64,000 bases of DNA from Paragorgia papillata (lineage: Eukaryota > Cnidaria > Anthozoa > Scleralcyonacea > Coralliidae). The stretch is taken from positions 1,334,001 through 1,398,000 of the forward strand of contig JAWNZC010000470.1 of assembly GCA_035771165.1 (NCBI GenBank). The letters run 5' to 3'. Numbering within the stretch: the stretch's first letter is position 1; every line of letters starts with the position of its first letter. A model generated the notes under the pieces. The model saw only the letters and a program-made list of their open reading frames with translations, did not search any database and was not told where the DNA came from. Positions 43,372 to 54,059 of this stretch are shown piece after piece. The translations under genes were made by a program, and so were the position numbers.

Positions 43372-43925
43372 CTTTTCTTGATAGTTTCTGTATTTCATTG
43401 CTATCCAACGCACTGAACAAAACAGCCAAGTTAGTAATTCTCCCTTCAGAAAAAGTAGTTGTAGAACTGCCACCAGATGATATAGTTCTAGATTTGCCAA
43501 CAGAGAAATCTACGTTGTTAGGTTCTGACCATACCATATTTGGGATAATCTGGGATATTGCTTCTCGTCCGTTAATAAAAAGTTGAACAGTCATCGAAGC
43601 CGTATTCCACGTGACAGCAACGTGGGTCCATCGTTCAGTGGGGATTGTATTGGCGGTCTCCATAACAACCAATGTTAAACGGTGAAAAGCAAGTTTTCCA
43701 CCACAATAACAAAATCCAAGTGGCATATAATTATTTTGCGTAACATAATCACCAGCTGCAATAATAGGAAAGTATGAAGATTTTGGAAATATCCAAGCTG
43801 ATATAGTAAAATCTGTCCCAGTGATTCTGAATGGCGGAACATTAAGATAAGTGCTGCTTCCGTCAAATACTAGAGCTTTACTGCCACGCCAGCGGCCTGC
43901 TCCAAATGTTTTAGAACCAAAATAT
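43372..43925 (-). CDS. Modular extracellular gene, exon: LamG domain 1, main part
   Basis: A 554-base exon, phase 2 at its start and phase 1 at its end. The acceptor follows a C8 run (CCCCCCCCAG); the donor is GTGAGG. It encodes YFGSKTFGAGRWRGSKALVF, DGSSTYLNVPPF, FTISAWIFPKSSYFPI, GKLAFHRLTL, WTHVAVTWNTASMTVQLFIN, VDFSVGKSR and ITNLAVLFSALDSNEIQKL. This is a complete LamG_3 fold except for its first strand, which comes from the mini-exon 44759-44807. A calcium or glycan ligand is possible but not shown. Confidence 0.9.
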
Positions 43926-44128
43926 CTGGGGGGGAAAAATAAAGACAAAAGACGTTGGAGCAACGGGTAATATTTAAATGTGAAAATAGTGGGAGGCGAA
44001 GAACATAAACATAGAGAAAAAATGTTTAAAGAGAAAACGAAATATATAAAAACCCGTCAACAATAGTTAAAGAAATAGCCAAGTACAAAGACATGAATAT
44101 CGGGAACGTAAATGTAATTTTAAAGAAA

Positions 44129-44535
44129 ACTTACAAGGAAGGAAGGAAGGAAGGAAGGAAGGAGGGAAGGAAGGAAGGAAGGAAGGAAGGAAGGAAGGAA
44201 GGGAAGGAGGAAGGAAGGGAGGGAGGAAAGGAGGGAGGGAAGGAGGGAAGGAGGGAAGGAGGGAAGGAGGGAAGGAGGAAGGGAGGGAAGGAGGGAAGGA
44301 GGGAAGGATGGAAGGATGGAAGGAAGGAAGGAAGGAAGGAAGGAAGGAAGGAAGGAAGGAAGGAAGGAAGGAAGGAAGGAAGGAGAGAGAAGAAAGGAAG
44401 GGAGGGAGGGAGAGAGGGAGGGAGGAAGAAAGAGAGAAAAAAGAAAGGAAGGAAGAAAAAAGGAAAGAAGGGAGAGATGAAAGAAGGAAGGAAGGGAGAA
44501 AGGAAGGAAGGAAGAAAAGAAAGAAGGGGAAAATG
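44129..44535. repeat. GGAA/GGGA polypurine satellite in LamG intron
   Basis: About 400 bases of almost pure purine on the plus strand: (GGAA)n, with GGGAGGAAGGA variants and GAAA-rich ends. It occupies half of the 833-base intron between the LamG mini-exon and main exon. Lys/Glu/Gly/Arg and Leu/Pro/Ser/Phe open frames here are artefacts. Confidence 0.93.
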
Positions 44536-44758
44536 GAGGACAGACGGACGGAACAAAAGAAGCACAGAAATAGAATAAGAAACAAATAAAAGGTTGATAA
44601 AATATGCAATAAAATAGATGTAGAGGCAAAAAGAAGGAAATAAAAATAAAGATGGTTTGAAAGGATGAATATAGAATGAAGTTTGCGATATGATAATTTT
44701 CAAAAAACGCAAGAACGAAATGTGTAAAACAATAATAACTTTTTATAGTAAAACGTAC

Positions 44759-44807
44759 ACGATATCTTTGTCACTTCCATCCAAATTGAATTGACGAACG
44801 TTGGCTT
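44759..44807 (-). CDS. Modular extracellular gene, 49-base mini-exon: LamG domain 1 start
   Basis: Phase 1 at its start and phase 2 at its end, acceptor TTTTTTCAATCCAAAAG, donor GTACGT. It encodes ANVRQFNLDGSDKDIV, the first strand of a LamG domain (.....LDGS..D), and joins in frame to YFGSKTFGAG of exon 43372-43925. Far too small to be seen as an open frame; assigned by splice phase and the domain's expected opening strand. Confidence 0.65.
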
Positions 44808-44879
44808 CTTTTGGATTGAAAAAAGTAAACATAATCAATAATTTACAATTGCATTTACCTTAAGAGTTCTATAGACCAC

Positions 44880-45660
44880 TTTCATAATAGCGACCTAATT
44901 TGAATATTCTTTTCTGAACATTTTAACTTCAACCTTTCTGACCTCGTTTTTGTGTGTGTTATTTAAAATAATCTTTGCTTCATAACGAAGCCAGAACGGC
45001 TTATTAAAATGCTCATAAAAGAATACTTAAATTAGTCATTATGATGAAAGTGGTCTTGACTATAAGCTAATAAATCGAAATATAGTTGGTTTGAGGTTTG
45101 AGTACTGCTGAAATTATTGAACGTAGTTTCTAACGTTTCGAGCGAAGGCCCTTCGTCAGAGAGACAAAACGTGAAAACTACTTTTATTTCGCTATAAGCT
45201 AACAATGTCTACAGATCATTGCATATGCATCAAATGAAATCAAATATCCAAATTCAAATATAAAGAAATATTCAAATATTTTAATATTTTAAGATTGACT
45301 CTTCTTTAGTTATATATTAGAATTCACTCGATTATTTGAATATTCTAAAATACAGTTTGTTTATTTATTTATTTGTTTGTTTGTTTGTGCATGACGTTAT
45401 ATGTTTTAGTAACAAAGTCGGCTTTTCATTTTGTTTTTCTTATGAATTATTATACAAGACTTATATAGAATTCTATAACGTCAATAAGTTTTATCAGGTA
45501 TTATAACAATAGAGTTGATGTTCGCGGGCATAAATATGTTTTTGGACCGACTCAGGCTCATTTTAGCCTATAAGCCGAAGGCGAGGGTTAAAATTAGCTC
45601 TGAGAATAGAATAGAAACGTTATTTAAAGGGACTCCTTCCAAGTATTCAAACAATTTCAG
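44880..45660. other. Intronic DNA with element remnants
   Basis: At 44880-45050 an imperfect inverted pair (GACCACTTTCAT(A)AT / ATGATGAAAGTGGTC) marks a MITE. At 45510-45600 GAGTTGATGTTCGCGGGCAT and GGGTTAAAATTAGCTC are shared with the palindrome at 50620-50755. No exon recognised. Confidence 0.45.
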
Positions 45661-45702
45661 GTAAACGTTGTCAAATTTTTAAAAATATTTTTACATGCAC
45701 AT

Positions 45703-46172
45703 TTGGGTGTTTATATGGAGGCAAGCCAACCCGGGTACCCGAGCAAGCTCGCTTTGCCGAGATGATGTTTATTGTGTTTACATGAGAAGGGCTAGTAAGT
45801 TTACGTAATTTATCAGTTCTGGTAAGACAAGAAGTCTCATATTGTTTTAAATATGAACGGTACACCAACAAGCAGAACTTGTGAATTGTTAATGTGTCGA
45901 GAAAAGCTGATAAAAACAAATTTTGTCGCGTGTACGAAACTTTTAGTGCCAGCCCGGGTAGGCAACTCAAACGGGTCAATCGTGTTTACATGGGGAAAAA
46001 ACCAGCCCAGATAACCGAGATCTCAGTCTCACAAAGCGAGATCTCAGCTAGGCGAGCTGGCCCGCCTCTCATATAAGCACAAGAAGAAAATTAACAAGAA
46101 ATAACTTAGCATAAGCGAGATCTCGGCAAAGCAGGCTAGTCCAGGTTGGCTCGCCTCCATATAAACACCTCC
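45703..46172. mobile_element. MITE with GTGTTTATATGGAGGCAAGCC ends
   Basis: GTGTTTATATGGAGGC at the left is mirrored by GCCTCCATATAAACAC at the right, continuing as GCCAACCCGGG / CCAGGTTGGC. Internally CGAGATCTC and AGCCCGGGTA / ACCCGGGTAC motifs form further hairpins. No coding content. Confidence 0.75.
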
Positions 46173-46335
46173 TTAATCGTGTTTTCCTCGTCAATTATCA
46201 ATGACTCCAAGAAGAAAATGTTACAAATGCCCAAATCTTACATCAAAATTTTCAAAGTTAAATAAGTCTTTTTCAAACGGGATTTAAATCGTGCATGTAA
46301 ACATTTCCTATAATCGCGTGCTAGTATTTTCTCAC

Positions 46336-46632
46336 CTTTAAGTAATATGTAAACATTAGATATATTATTTCCTCCTCTTCCAGCACTGAGTCTGCATGAT
46401 CCTTCTCCAAGCAAGTCGTAAATTATGTGTGCTTCTGATGAGCTTCGACACAATCCTCCATCATCTACTAAAAACACTCTATAACCGCGATCTGCAGCCA
46501 CCATTGCACAATTGATAATAGCTCCACCGCGAAGATTATAGTCACTTGCGGTTAAACGATAGTCTTGGTTTTCCAAAGATGGAATGTCTGGATTGGTAAC
46601 AAAACATCCGAGATAATTAAAAGGACGGAGAT
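46336..46632 (-). CDS. Modular extracellular gene, exon: WSC-like domain 2
   Basis: A 297-base phase 1-1 exon, acceptor AATTTTTTTCTTAG, donor GTGAGAAA. It encodes LRPFNYLGCFVTNPDIPSLE, INCAMVAADRGYRVFLVDD, GLCRSSSEAHIIYDLLGEG and SCRLSAGRGGNNISNVYILL. The pattern YLGCF...C...A...GYRVF......C....C......GG....VYI matches exons 51389-51655 and 26260-26520, so the three are paralogous cassettes. WSC-like is the closest family by eye; an apextrin-like or novel domain is not excluded. Confidence 0.72.
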
Positions 46633-47059
46633 CTAAGAAAAAAATTAAAAAGAAAGACTAAGTTAACAAAATGTGAAGAAAATAAAAATGGAAGTCAAAA
46701 GCTTTCACGCCGCTTAACTGTTTTACAAGGTGTACTCTAGTATAAATATATATATAGTATAGTTTACTAATATTTCTAACACCAAATTATTGTAGCTAAA
46801 ACCAGACTATTTTAGTTTGTCAAACACCAGATTATTATAGTCTGTCTAATGCTAGACTATATATTACTCTAAGAATAAACAATTTCACTCTAACAACACA
46901 CAATTCTACTTTAACACTAGGCTATTTTAGTTTTTCAAACTCAAAGACTATTTACCTGTGTAAGTGTCTGTGTAGTTGTGTATGTGTATAGGTGTATAGG
47001 TATAAGTGTAGTTGTACAAGTGTAGACGTATAATATATAGGCGTGTAAGTGCAGATCTA

Positions 47060-48085
47060 TATTATAGGTGTATAGGTATAAGTATAGGTATAGATATAGG
47101 CATAGGCATAGGCATAGGCATAGGCATAGGCATAGGCATAGGCATAGGCATAGGCATAGGCATAGGCATAGGCATAGGCATAGGCATAGGCATAGGCATA
47201 GGCATAGGCATAGGCATAGGCATAGGCATAGGCATAGGCATAGGCATAGGCATAGGCATAGGCATAGGCATAGGCATAGGCATAGGCATAGGCATAGGCA
47301 TAGGCATAGGCATAGGCATAGGCATAGGCATAGGCATAGGCATAGGCATAGGCATAGGCATAGGCATAGGCATAGGCATAGGCATAGGCATAGGCATAGG
47401 CATAGGCATAGGCATAGGCATAGGCATAGGCATAGGCATAGGCATAGGCATAGGCATAGGCATAGGCATAGGCATAGGCATAGGCATAGGCATAGGCATA
47501 GGCATAGGCATAGGCATAGGCATAGGCATAGGCATAGGCATAGGCATAGGCATAGGCATAGGCATAGGCATAGGCATAGGTATAGGTATAGGTATAGGTA
47601 TACGGTAGGCATAGGCATATAGGTATAGGTATAGGCATAGGTAGAGGTATAGGTATAGGTATAGGCATATAGGTATAGGTATAGGCATAGGCATAGGCAT
47701 AGGCATATAGGCATAGGTAGAGGTAGGGGTATAGGTATAGGCAAGGTAGAGGTAGAGGCATAGGCATATAGGTGTAGAGGTAGAGGTAGAGGTAGAGGTA
47801 GAGGTAGAGGTGGAGGTGGAGGTGGAGGTGGAGGTGGAGGTGGAGGTGGAGGTGGAGGTGGAGGTGGAGGTGGAGGTGGAGGTGGAGGTGGAGGTGGAGG
47901 TGGAGGTGGAGGTAGAGGTAGAGGTAGAGGTAGAGGTAGAGGTAGAGGTAGGGGTAGGGGTAGGGGTAGGGGTTGGGGTAGGGGTAGGGGTAGGGGTAGG
48001 GGTAGGGGTAGAGGTAGAGGTAGAGGTAGAGGTAGAGGTAGAGGTAGAGGTAGAGGTAGAGGTAGAGGTAGAGGTAGAATAGGCA
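47060..48085. repeat. 1-kb hexanucleotide satellite with sequence blocks
   Basis: Blocks follow one another: about eighty (CATAGG) from 47099 to 47578, mixed TATAGG/CATAGG/TAGAGG to about 47800, (TGGAGG) to about 47910, (TAGAGG), (TAGGGG) around 47950-48008, and (TAGAGG) again to 48077. All are six-base units differing at one or two positions. Located in the large intron between the two WSC-like exons. Predicted Pro/Leu/Met/Tyr proteins here are artefacts. Confidence 0.95.
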
Positions 48086-48448
48086 TAGACATATATATAT
48101 ATAGGCATAGGTATATAGGTGAGTAGGTGTATGATGTAGAGTTTGGTGAAAGTTTATAGGTGTTCCAGAGTAATAAATGGTGAAGAGAAGTCATAAGAAA
48201 GACTGTGTAAGAAGCTATCATTCTCAAATTCATTAATAATTCATGAGAATTTTACTCAATCAGACAGCTCCATTCCGTCACATGAATGGGCTGTGAAACA
48301 CCGGTAAAGCGCTGCATCAAACACTAGTGTTTCTTCATCAAACTTATCAAACACTAGTGTTTCATTTATGTTAATTAAACAAGAAACACGATACGATTGC
48401 AGGTTATGTTTATTAGCACACAATTTCACTACATATTCTCACACTTCA

Positions 48449-49565
48449 TTAATTCGTTGACATACCATTAACATGAACATTTATATTACAATTCGTAAAC
48501 ACTCCAGAACACAATAATTCACCAGTAAGCGCCCCCAAATTACCAACCTCTAAACTAGCTTTGGAGATTTCGTTACTTGTAGATGAGGAACTCCCACCTA
48601 AGTTAACTTTGGGTGCCAGTACGTTAGATACATCAACGGCTTTCGCTTCACTACATTTCTCGTACTTATATAAAGCGTTTGATCTGTGGCCCGTCCTATC
48701 CCTAATCAACTTCTCTTCAACACCTCCGTTAAACAAGGTAGATGCACATGTTACTCGCAAATCTGTACTAAGCACGGCTCGTGTTTCTCATTAACGGCAT
48801 GACAAATATGCTTAACTACACGTCGCTCATATTTTAAGTCTGTGAGTCCACCGTGGAACGTTTTAGCCACGTTCTCTTCAAAGCGAATGAATTTAACACC
48901 GATTTGAAAGTTCCCAACAACAATATTTCTATGTTCACCACCCCGCAGACCAAACAGTTTACCATTATAATAGTATACCCTATTCAGCAAAGTCCTAGCT
49001 GATCCTGTGCCTAATAAACCCATTCGCCAAAACGTTTCCTCTTCCTCTTCTGTTACAGGCAATTTCTCCTTTTTTCTTGTCTTTAAAGTCAGACCGTTTC
49101 TTGTACCATCTTTCATTTCCGCATCGAGGGCACGGCGAAAGATTAGAAACCTTCAAGAGAACAATAAGATTTCTAAATAAATTACTTTAACAACATATTG
49201 TACCATATACACTTTAAGCACAACAGCTCTGTATACTAACATTAAATTACCTCTTGTCGTTCAGTCGTTAGGATTCAGTAGATTAAAATCAGTACTCGGC
49301 CTTTTCTCCACAATAAACCGACGAATACCAGCAATCATTCCGTATAGTGTTCTTGGCGGATAACGCTCTTGTGAACCTTTTGCGACCTCCTGTCAAATTT
49401 CGTCAACCAATAGTTTAAACTAGTAGCATCCATATCTACTAAAGGTGTATTAAGTGACACAACTTTCTCAATATCGTAACTTCTAAACAGTCCTCCTTCT
49501 TCAATCACTGCCTCTTTAATAGATCTCCCTCTTTGCCACTCCTCAAAAAGTCCATTCGCTCATTT
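48449..49565 (-). pseudogene. DUF3504 / Crypton-type tyrosine recombinase remnant
   Basis: The minus strand encodes, in order, NGLFEEWQRGRSIKEAV, RTLYGMIAGIRRFIVEKRP (in a shifted frame), FWRMGLLGTGSARTLLNRVY, YYNGKLFGLRGGEHRNIVV, NVAKTFHGGLTDLKYE and, in another frame, LRVTCASTLFNGGVEEKLIR then DRTGHRSNALYKYEK. This is the Crypton-derived recombinase-like region found in QRICH1/ZMYM/KIAA1958-type proteins, including the R...GH core. Defects: a frameshift near 49385, a lost segment of roughly 70 codons between CLVQICE and LRVTC (about 48755), and a frame change there. Non-functional; either a transposon relic or a processed gene copy. Confidence 0.8.
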
Positions 49566-49880
49566 GTTCTTGTAACGTGTCGACTTTGGAACCGCATTTT
49601 CCATTACCAATTTCTCCTCGTCGACCGTTTTCGGCATTCGAAAACGTGATAATGCCATCTCTCGTTAAAAATAACAGCGACTCCCTCTAAGTTACGCTAT
49701 TTGTCTCAAAATAATAAAAACCACCGAATCGCACGCCTTTATGCTCTTTGAACAACAACATTCCACATCAAAACAAATACAAACCTCACTGACGTATAAC
49801 GTTGAAACAGAGCGTATGACAAAACATCCGCAAGTCCCACAACGGTAGCTCATTGGTTCATTCTCTTTCATTTGAGAAGC

Positions 49881-50006
49881 CATTTCAAAAACTCGTTCTG
49901 CGTGTTTGATCACGGTATCAAAACACTCGAAAGATAATTAGCTTTTCCATTAGCTTTCTCGTGTTTTGATACCGTGATCAAACACTTGAACTCGTTTTTG
50001 AAATAG
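49881..50006. repeat. Palindromic MITE (GTTTGATCACGGTATCAAAACAC)
   Basis: The arm CATTTCAAAAACTCGTT, then GTGTTTGATCACGGTATCA, is mirrored after a 16-base centre, ending GAACTCGTTTTTGAAATAG. About 55-base arms with few mismatches. Confidence 0.8.
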
Positions 50007-50619
50007 TACTTGAATTTATAACTGGATTAATCGGGTTGCGGCTGAGCACGCAATTATGGACATATTGAACACAATAAGGATAACTATCCCTACCAAATTT
50101 CTGCCATTTTTGTTCGTGCAATTTTTGAGCGGGCCTTGAAGTCCAATTACACCTCCCAGTCCCCTGATCTCCAACTTCACTACACTAGATCATTGATATT
50201 CCTAACATCGTTGCATTTGATTCCCGTTGCAACGCCTCGCAACTAGAATTTCGCTCGCAAGAAATATTGGAAAGTTTTACAGTGGGCTTTCTAAATATAT
50301 ATTATAATTTTATCGGGCATAGTGGTGTATTTTGCAGGCTAAAATGAAGAATTCAGCGGGCTAAAATATGTTTTAGCCCGCTGATTTGAGCCTATCAGTT
50401 TTACTGTAACAGTTCTAAATCACTATATATTGGTTTGTTGTTTACGGTATTGTGTACATACAAATGTTGCGTTTTCTGCCAAGTTTTACATGTAAGTTAT
50501 GAAATTGCAATGAAATACACGCCCGCGGGATGGCGGACCTGTTCAAGACACTGTTTACTGTAATGTCTTTGATTTTCTTCCAAATGCCCACTAAAATTAT
50601 TATAATAGTAATACAGTTG

Positions 50620-50760
50620 ATGTTCTTGAGCATAAATATGTTTTTGGCCTTTCTCAGAGCTAATTTTAACCCTCGCCTGCGGCTTGAGCTAAAATGAGCC
50701 TGAGTCGGGCCAAAAACATATTTATGCCCGCGAACATCAACTCTTGACTATTGTTATAAC
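50620..50760. repeat. Palindromic repeat (GTTGATGTTC...GAACATCAAC)
   Basis: ATACAGTTGATGTTCTTGAG, CATAAATATGTTTTTGGCC and GAGCTAATTTTAACCCTCG are mirrored to about 50755. Half of the element recurs at 45510-45600 in the same gene's intron. Foldback MITE. Confidence 0.75.
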
Positions 50761-50769
50761 AAGAGACTT

Positions 50770-51380
50770 TAGATCCACGTTTACCACAAACTGCAAACTC
50801 CGGTTTACCGTTTGGCGTTAGAGGTTAGGGCAATTTAGACATTTAGATTGAAACCCGAGACCAAGGTAAACTACCGCATAGAAAAAGAAACTCTGCAAAT
50901 AAGAATGCAGAAATTAAACCAAAGCCAAAAACTTGCTATCTTCTAATTGCCGCTCAAAAAAACCCCAAATATATTATTTTTTTCTATATTTTTTTCTAAC
51001 TGGAGAAATTATGTGTAGACGCGGCCATGTTTGATCTTCTTCTTATGTGTAGCGTGCAGGAATGGTATTGAAATTCGTAGAAAATCAAAGAAAAATACTT
51101 AATACATTGTATATCGAAAGCATTTATACATCAGATTATACAAAATCCAGGCAGAGAATTGCAGACGTAAATGACCTACGTGAAGACCTATTTTCAGTTG
51201 CCGTCGAATATGTGTATCCGAAGTAACTATAGTCTAACCTTACATTTCTGAAAGCGGTTAAACGTTAGCGGAAACAAGAAGAAACGCCAATCTAAATATC
51301 TCTAGTTTCAAATACTAAACCGCGCTTTGAAGTTAGCCAATAACAAATATAGACTGCAGTAAAAAAGACAACAAAACATT
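50770..51380. other. Intronic DNA, nothing recognised
   Basis: No repeat or exon pattern seen between the palindrome and the WSC-like exon. AT-rich with short homopolymers. Confidence 0.35.
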
Positions 51381-51388
51381 CACTTAAC

Positions 51389-51655
51389 TATTTTCAAAGA
51401 TGTAAACGCTAAGTTTCCAACCCCCTCCTCCACCGTTATAACAACCTTCTTTCCGACCGTAAACGCCATAACCCTGTCCATTTCCAAGAAAACATTCATT
51501 ACCAACTTCCATTCCAAACAATTTATAACTCTGATCAACGGCACGTTGCGCACAGCTTTCTCTCGTTTGTCCAAATGAAATAAATGGAGAAATTGCTCGG
51601 GGATTTCCGTCTCCAAAACAGCCAAGATATACATATGGTGGAAGAGAACTTGTAA
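51389..51655 (-). CDS. Modular extracellular gene, exon: WSC-like domain 1 (most 5' exon found)
   Basis: A 267-base phase 1-1 exon, acceptor GGTTTGTTCTTTTAG, donor GTTAAG. It encodes SSLPPYVYLGCFGDGNPRAI, ESCAQRAVDQSYKLFGMEVG, NECFLGNGQGYGVYGRKEGC and GGGGGWKLSVYIFEN. The YLGCF opening, ECFLG and final GGGW.LSVY resemble WSC domains most closely of the three copies. Because it starts in phase 1, at least one upstream exon (with the initiator and probably a signal peptide) must exist, but none was recognised before the BTB gene at 55828. Confidence 0.78.
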
Positions 51656-51849
51656 CTAAAAGAACAAACCAAATAAGTTTTATTAAATTAGTTATTGATG
51701 CAACAAAGACCTGGTTGCACCAGAGAACAGCTTCATAGCATCATGTACAACAATAACACAGTAGTAGTGATCTTATTATAAATCAAGAACGCCAACAACA
51801 AGCACAGCAGTATAGTTTAAATTACAAAACTTAAAACCAGCAACGAACT

Positions 51850-52135
51850 GGATGCTAATCATCCTTACTTGCAACCAGTGGCTGAATTAATTCTGAGGGA
51901 CGCAGATCAACGTGGTGGAGTTGAAAGCGTATCAAAGGCAATCCAGCAGCCGCCATATATACGACACATGTCACACGACAGATCACAGCTAAAATGTGTT
52001 GATTTTACGAAAGAAGGGAAACCGGCGGAAAACCCTCACATGAGTCCAAAGCTCAACAACGAGGTCATTCCAGGTTGTCACCCATCCAAGTACTAACCCG
52101 CCCAAACACGTTTAACTTTGAAGTGACGAGACGCA
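51850..52135 (-). mobile_element. 5S rRNA-derived SINE, most complete copy
   Basis: On the minus strand the 5' part (52130 to about 52070) contains GGGTTAGTACTTGGATGGG, which follows the 5S rRNA internal promoter, then GTGACAACCTGGAATGACC. The body (52000 to 51850) matches the repeats at 19125-19285 and 33036-33165. This links a 5S-like head with the shared body, the layout of SINE3-class elements. Confidence 0.7.
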
Positions 52136-52209
52136 GCGTGATAACAGCACACGCCACACTTGCGCGAAACAAATTGGCTAAACGTTTAAATTAACCAAAA
52201 AATAAGTGT

Positions 52210-52732
52210 GCCAGCTTGTGAAGCACATCATTCTAGTCCATCACCCAGTCCATCATCCCCGTCCAACATCACAGTCCATCATCCTAGTCCATCATCACAG
52301 TCCAACATCACAGTTCATCATCCTAGTCCATCATCACAGTCCATCACCACAGTCCATCATTCCAGTCCATCATCACAGTCCAACATTCCAGTCCATCATT
52401 CCAGTCCATCATTCCAGTCCATCATTCCAGTCCATCATTCCAGTCCATTATTCCAGTCCATCATTACAGTCCATCATCCCAGTCCATCATCCCAGTCCAT
52501 CATTCCAGTCCATCATTGCAATCTATCATCCCAGTCCATCATATCATTGCAATCTATCATCCCAGTCCATCATTGCAGTCCATCATTGCAGTCCATCATT
52601 GCAGTCCATCATTCCAGTTCATCACTCCAGTCCATCATTCCAGCCCATCATTCCAGTCCATCATTGCAGTCCATCACTCCAGTCCATCATCCCAGTCCAT
52701 CATCCCAGTCCATCATTCCAGTCCATCTTTTT
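52210..52732. repeat. 13-bp minisatellite (CCAGTCCATCATT)
   Basis: About 40 tandem copies of CC(A/C)GTCCATCA(T/C)(T/C), with local variants (TCACAGTCCA, TTGCAGTCCA, a few 12-base units). Because 13 is not a multiple of 3, all three plus frames stay open as His/Pro/Ser-rich artefacts. Confidence 0.95.
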
Positions 52733-52734
52733 TG

Positions 52735-53460
52735 GGTCTACAAAATTGAATATAAACTCTCCATCACAGTGGTTAGTTTCAACAATAGCTCTTTTATTTG
52801 GAAGTATTTGCATTCTTTAGCTCCTTGTTACCAAACTGGGTTTCGTTGGGTATCTTTGTTTGAAATGGAGTCTGATTTAGCCTACGCAAAAATTAAAAAG
52901 CGTCTGCGCGCAGGCTAAGTCTGATTAAACTTCAATTCTTACCTGGTAACAATTTTTAATATTACTTCATAGTAGTAACATAGGGCCGTTCGAGCCTTTT
53001 TTTAGGGGTGCGCTCATTTAATATTCAAATAATTAGTATGCAAGGGGGGGGGCGCACTCATTTAAGGGCTCCGCACTGATTAAAATATTCGCGTCATTAA
53101 ATATTTGTTACGTACTTGAGGTAATTAAGAGCGGTTACGTTACCACTCTGGGCGTCCTTGCTATTGTAGTATTGCGGGGGGAGAGAATGGGATCATCAAA
53201 TATTCAGGGTGAGCTAACTAAATATTCGGGGTGAGCAAGGGTTATTAAATCTTGAAGTAATTAAATGTGGTTGCGTAACCAACCCAACACAAAAGGTACG
53301 TTACCACTCTGGGCGTGCTTGGGCAAACGCATGAAGGTATTGTTATGTTCAAATCCATTACTGCTCTGAATGGTGAACTTGATATTTGTTAAATGTAACT
53401 GATATTGCAATAAATAATTGTTGTAAACAACGTGTCGTTGACTGTCTTTGGTTCATTTGC
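52735..53460. other. Intergenic DNA
   Basis: A duplicated motif, TACGTTACCACTCTGGGCGT, occurs near 53133 and 53297, each beside a GTTACG/GTTGCG stretch. No gene recognised. A hairpin of the GCCTACGC...GCGCAGGCT type lies at 52879-52917. Confidence 0.4.
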
Positions 53461-53529
53461 TATTTGACTCTGTGGTGTCAGGGTAATTCAAAACTGCAGA
53501 ACATTGATATAATTCATGACGAATTGAAA

Positions 53530-53905
53530 TGAAATCATATCGATGTTGATAAAGAAAGTCTATCGTTTCGTATAAATTTGATTCTCAACCAACATCGAGG
53601 TCTATACCTTGAAATAAATACTCATAGTACAAACCTTGAACAAATCTACAGAGAAATAAATGTTATACACTTTGGTCGGATTATTGTCTATTTAGCTTTT
53701 GTATGCATACAAAGTGGTGGTGAAGAATTCATTCGTGAGCATGCTAGATGGTCTGTTGAGGCTTTTCAAACAGTTGACTTATCGAAATACAAGCGAAATA
53801 ATAAATGTTTTGTAAAAACAATCTCGGTCGCAGTATTACTAGCGTTAGCGTTTGTATATGTCCAAATATCACAATTCAACAGTATAAACAATTTTCACCT
53901 AGGGT
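53530..53905 (+). pseudogene. Possible Bcl-2-like gene fragment
   Basis: The open frame encodes NLEQIYREINVIHFGRIIVY, then LAFVCIQSGGEEFIREHARW and, after SKYKRNNKCF, the hydrophobic segment VKTISVAVLLALAFVYVQIS. INVIHFGRIIVYLAF resembles a BH1 motif (..NWGRI...FAF), and a C-terminal membrane anchor at this distance is typical of Bcl-2 proteins. There is no start in context: a stop lies just upstream (53528) with no clear acceptor, and the 3' end runs into a dispersed repeat. It could be a single exon of a real gene or a relic. Family call is tentative. Confidence 0.35.
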
Positions 53906-54055
53906 TGCACTTGACGTCATGGGGCCATAGTGGAGGAACTTTAACAAAAGAATCTCATTAACAGCTATTGTATTTGGAGCTTGTTTTTCTCCAACATGGC
54001 CGCCGTATCTTTGTCTTATAAATCTCAAGGGATTGATTGCAACCCACCAATATCC
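53903..54055 (+). repeat. Dispersed repeat, copy 2 of 2 (TTGACGTCATGG...)
   Basis: The same block order as 29885-30035: GCACTTGACGTCATGG, AAGAATCTCATTAAC, AGCTATTGTATTTGGAGC and CCAACATGGCCGCCGTATC. About 85-90 percent similar by eye. Confidence 0.7.
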
Positions 54056-54059
54056 AGTG

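Noticed and set aside
44067..44712. Lys/Glu/Gly/Arg and Pro/Ser/Phe/Leu open frames
   Set aside because: GGAA polypurine tract, no domain.
47950..48008. Interstitial telomere repeat
   Set aside because: The unit is TAGGGG within a graded hexamer satellite, not TTAGGG.
46941..48233. 430-codon Pro/Leu and similar open frames on both strands
   Set aside because: Hexanucleotide satellite; every frame stays open because the unit has no stop codon.
52206..52918. His/Pro/Ser-rich open frames of about 200 codons in three frames
   Set aside because: 13-base minisatellite; the period explains why all frames are open.
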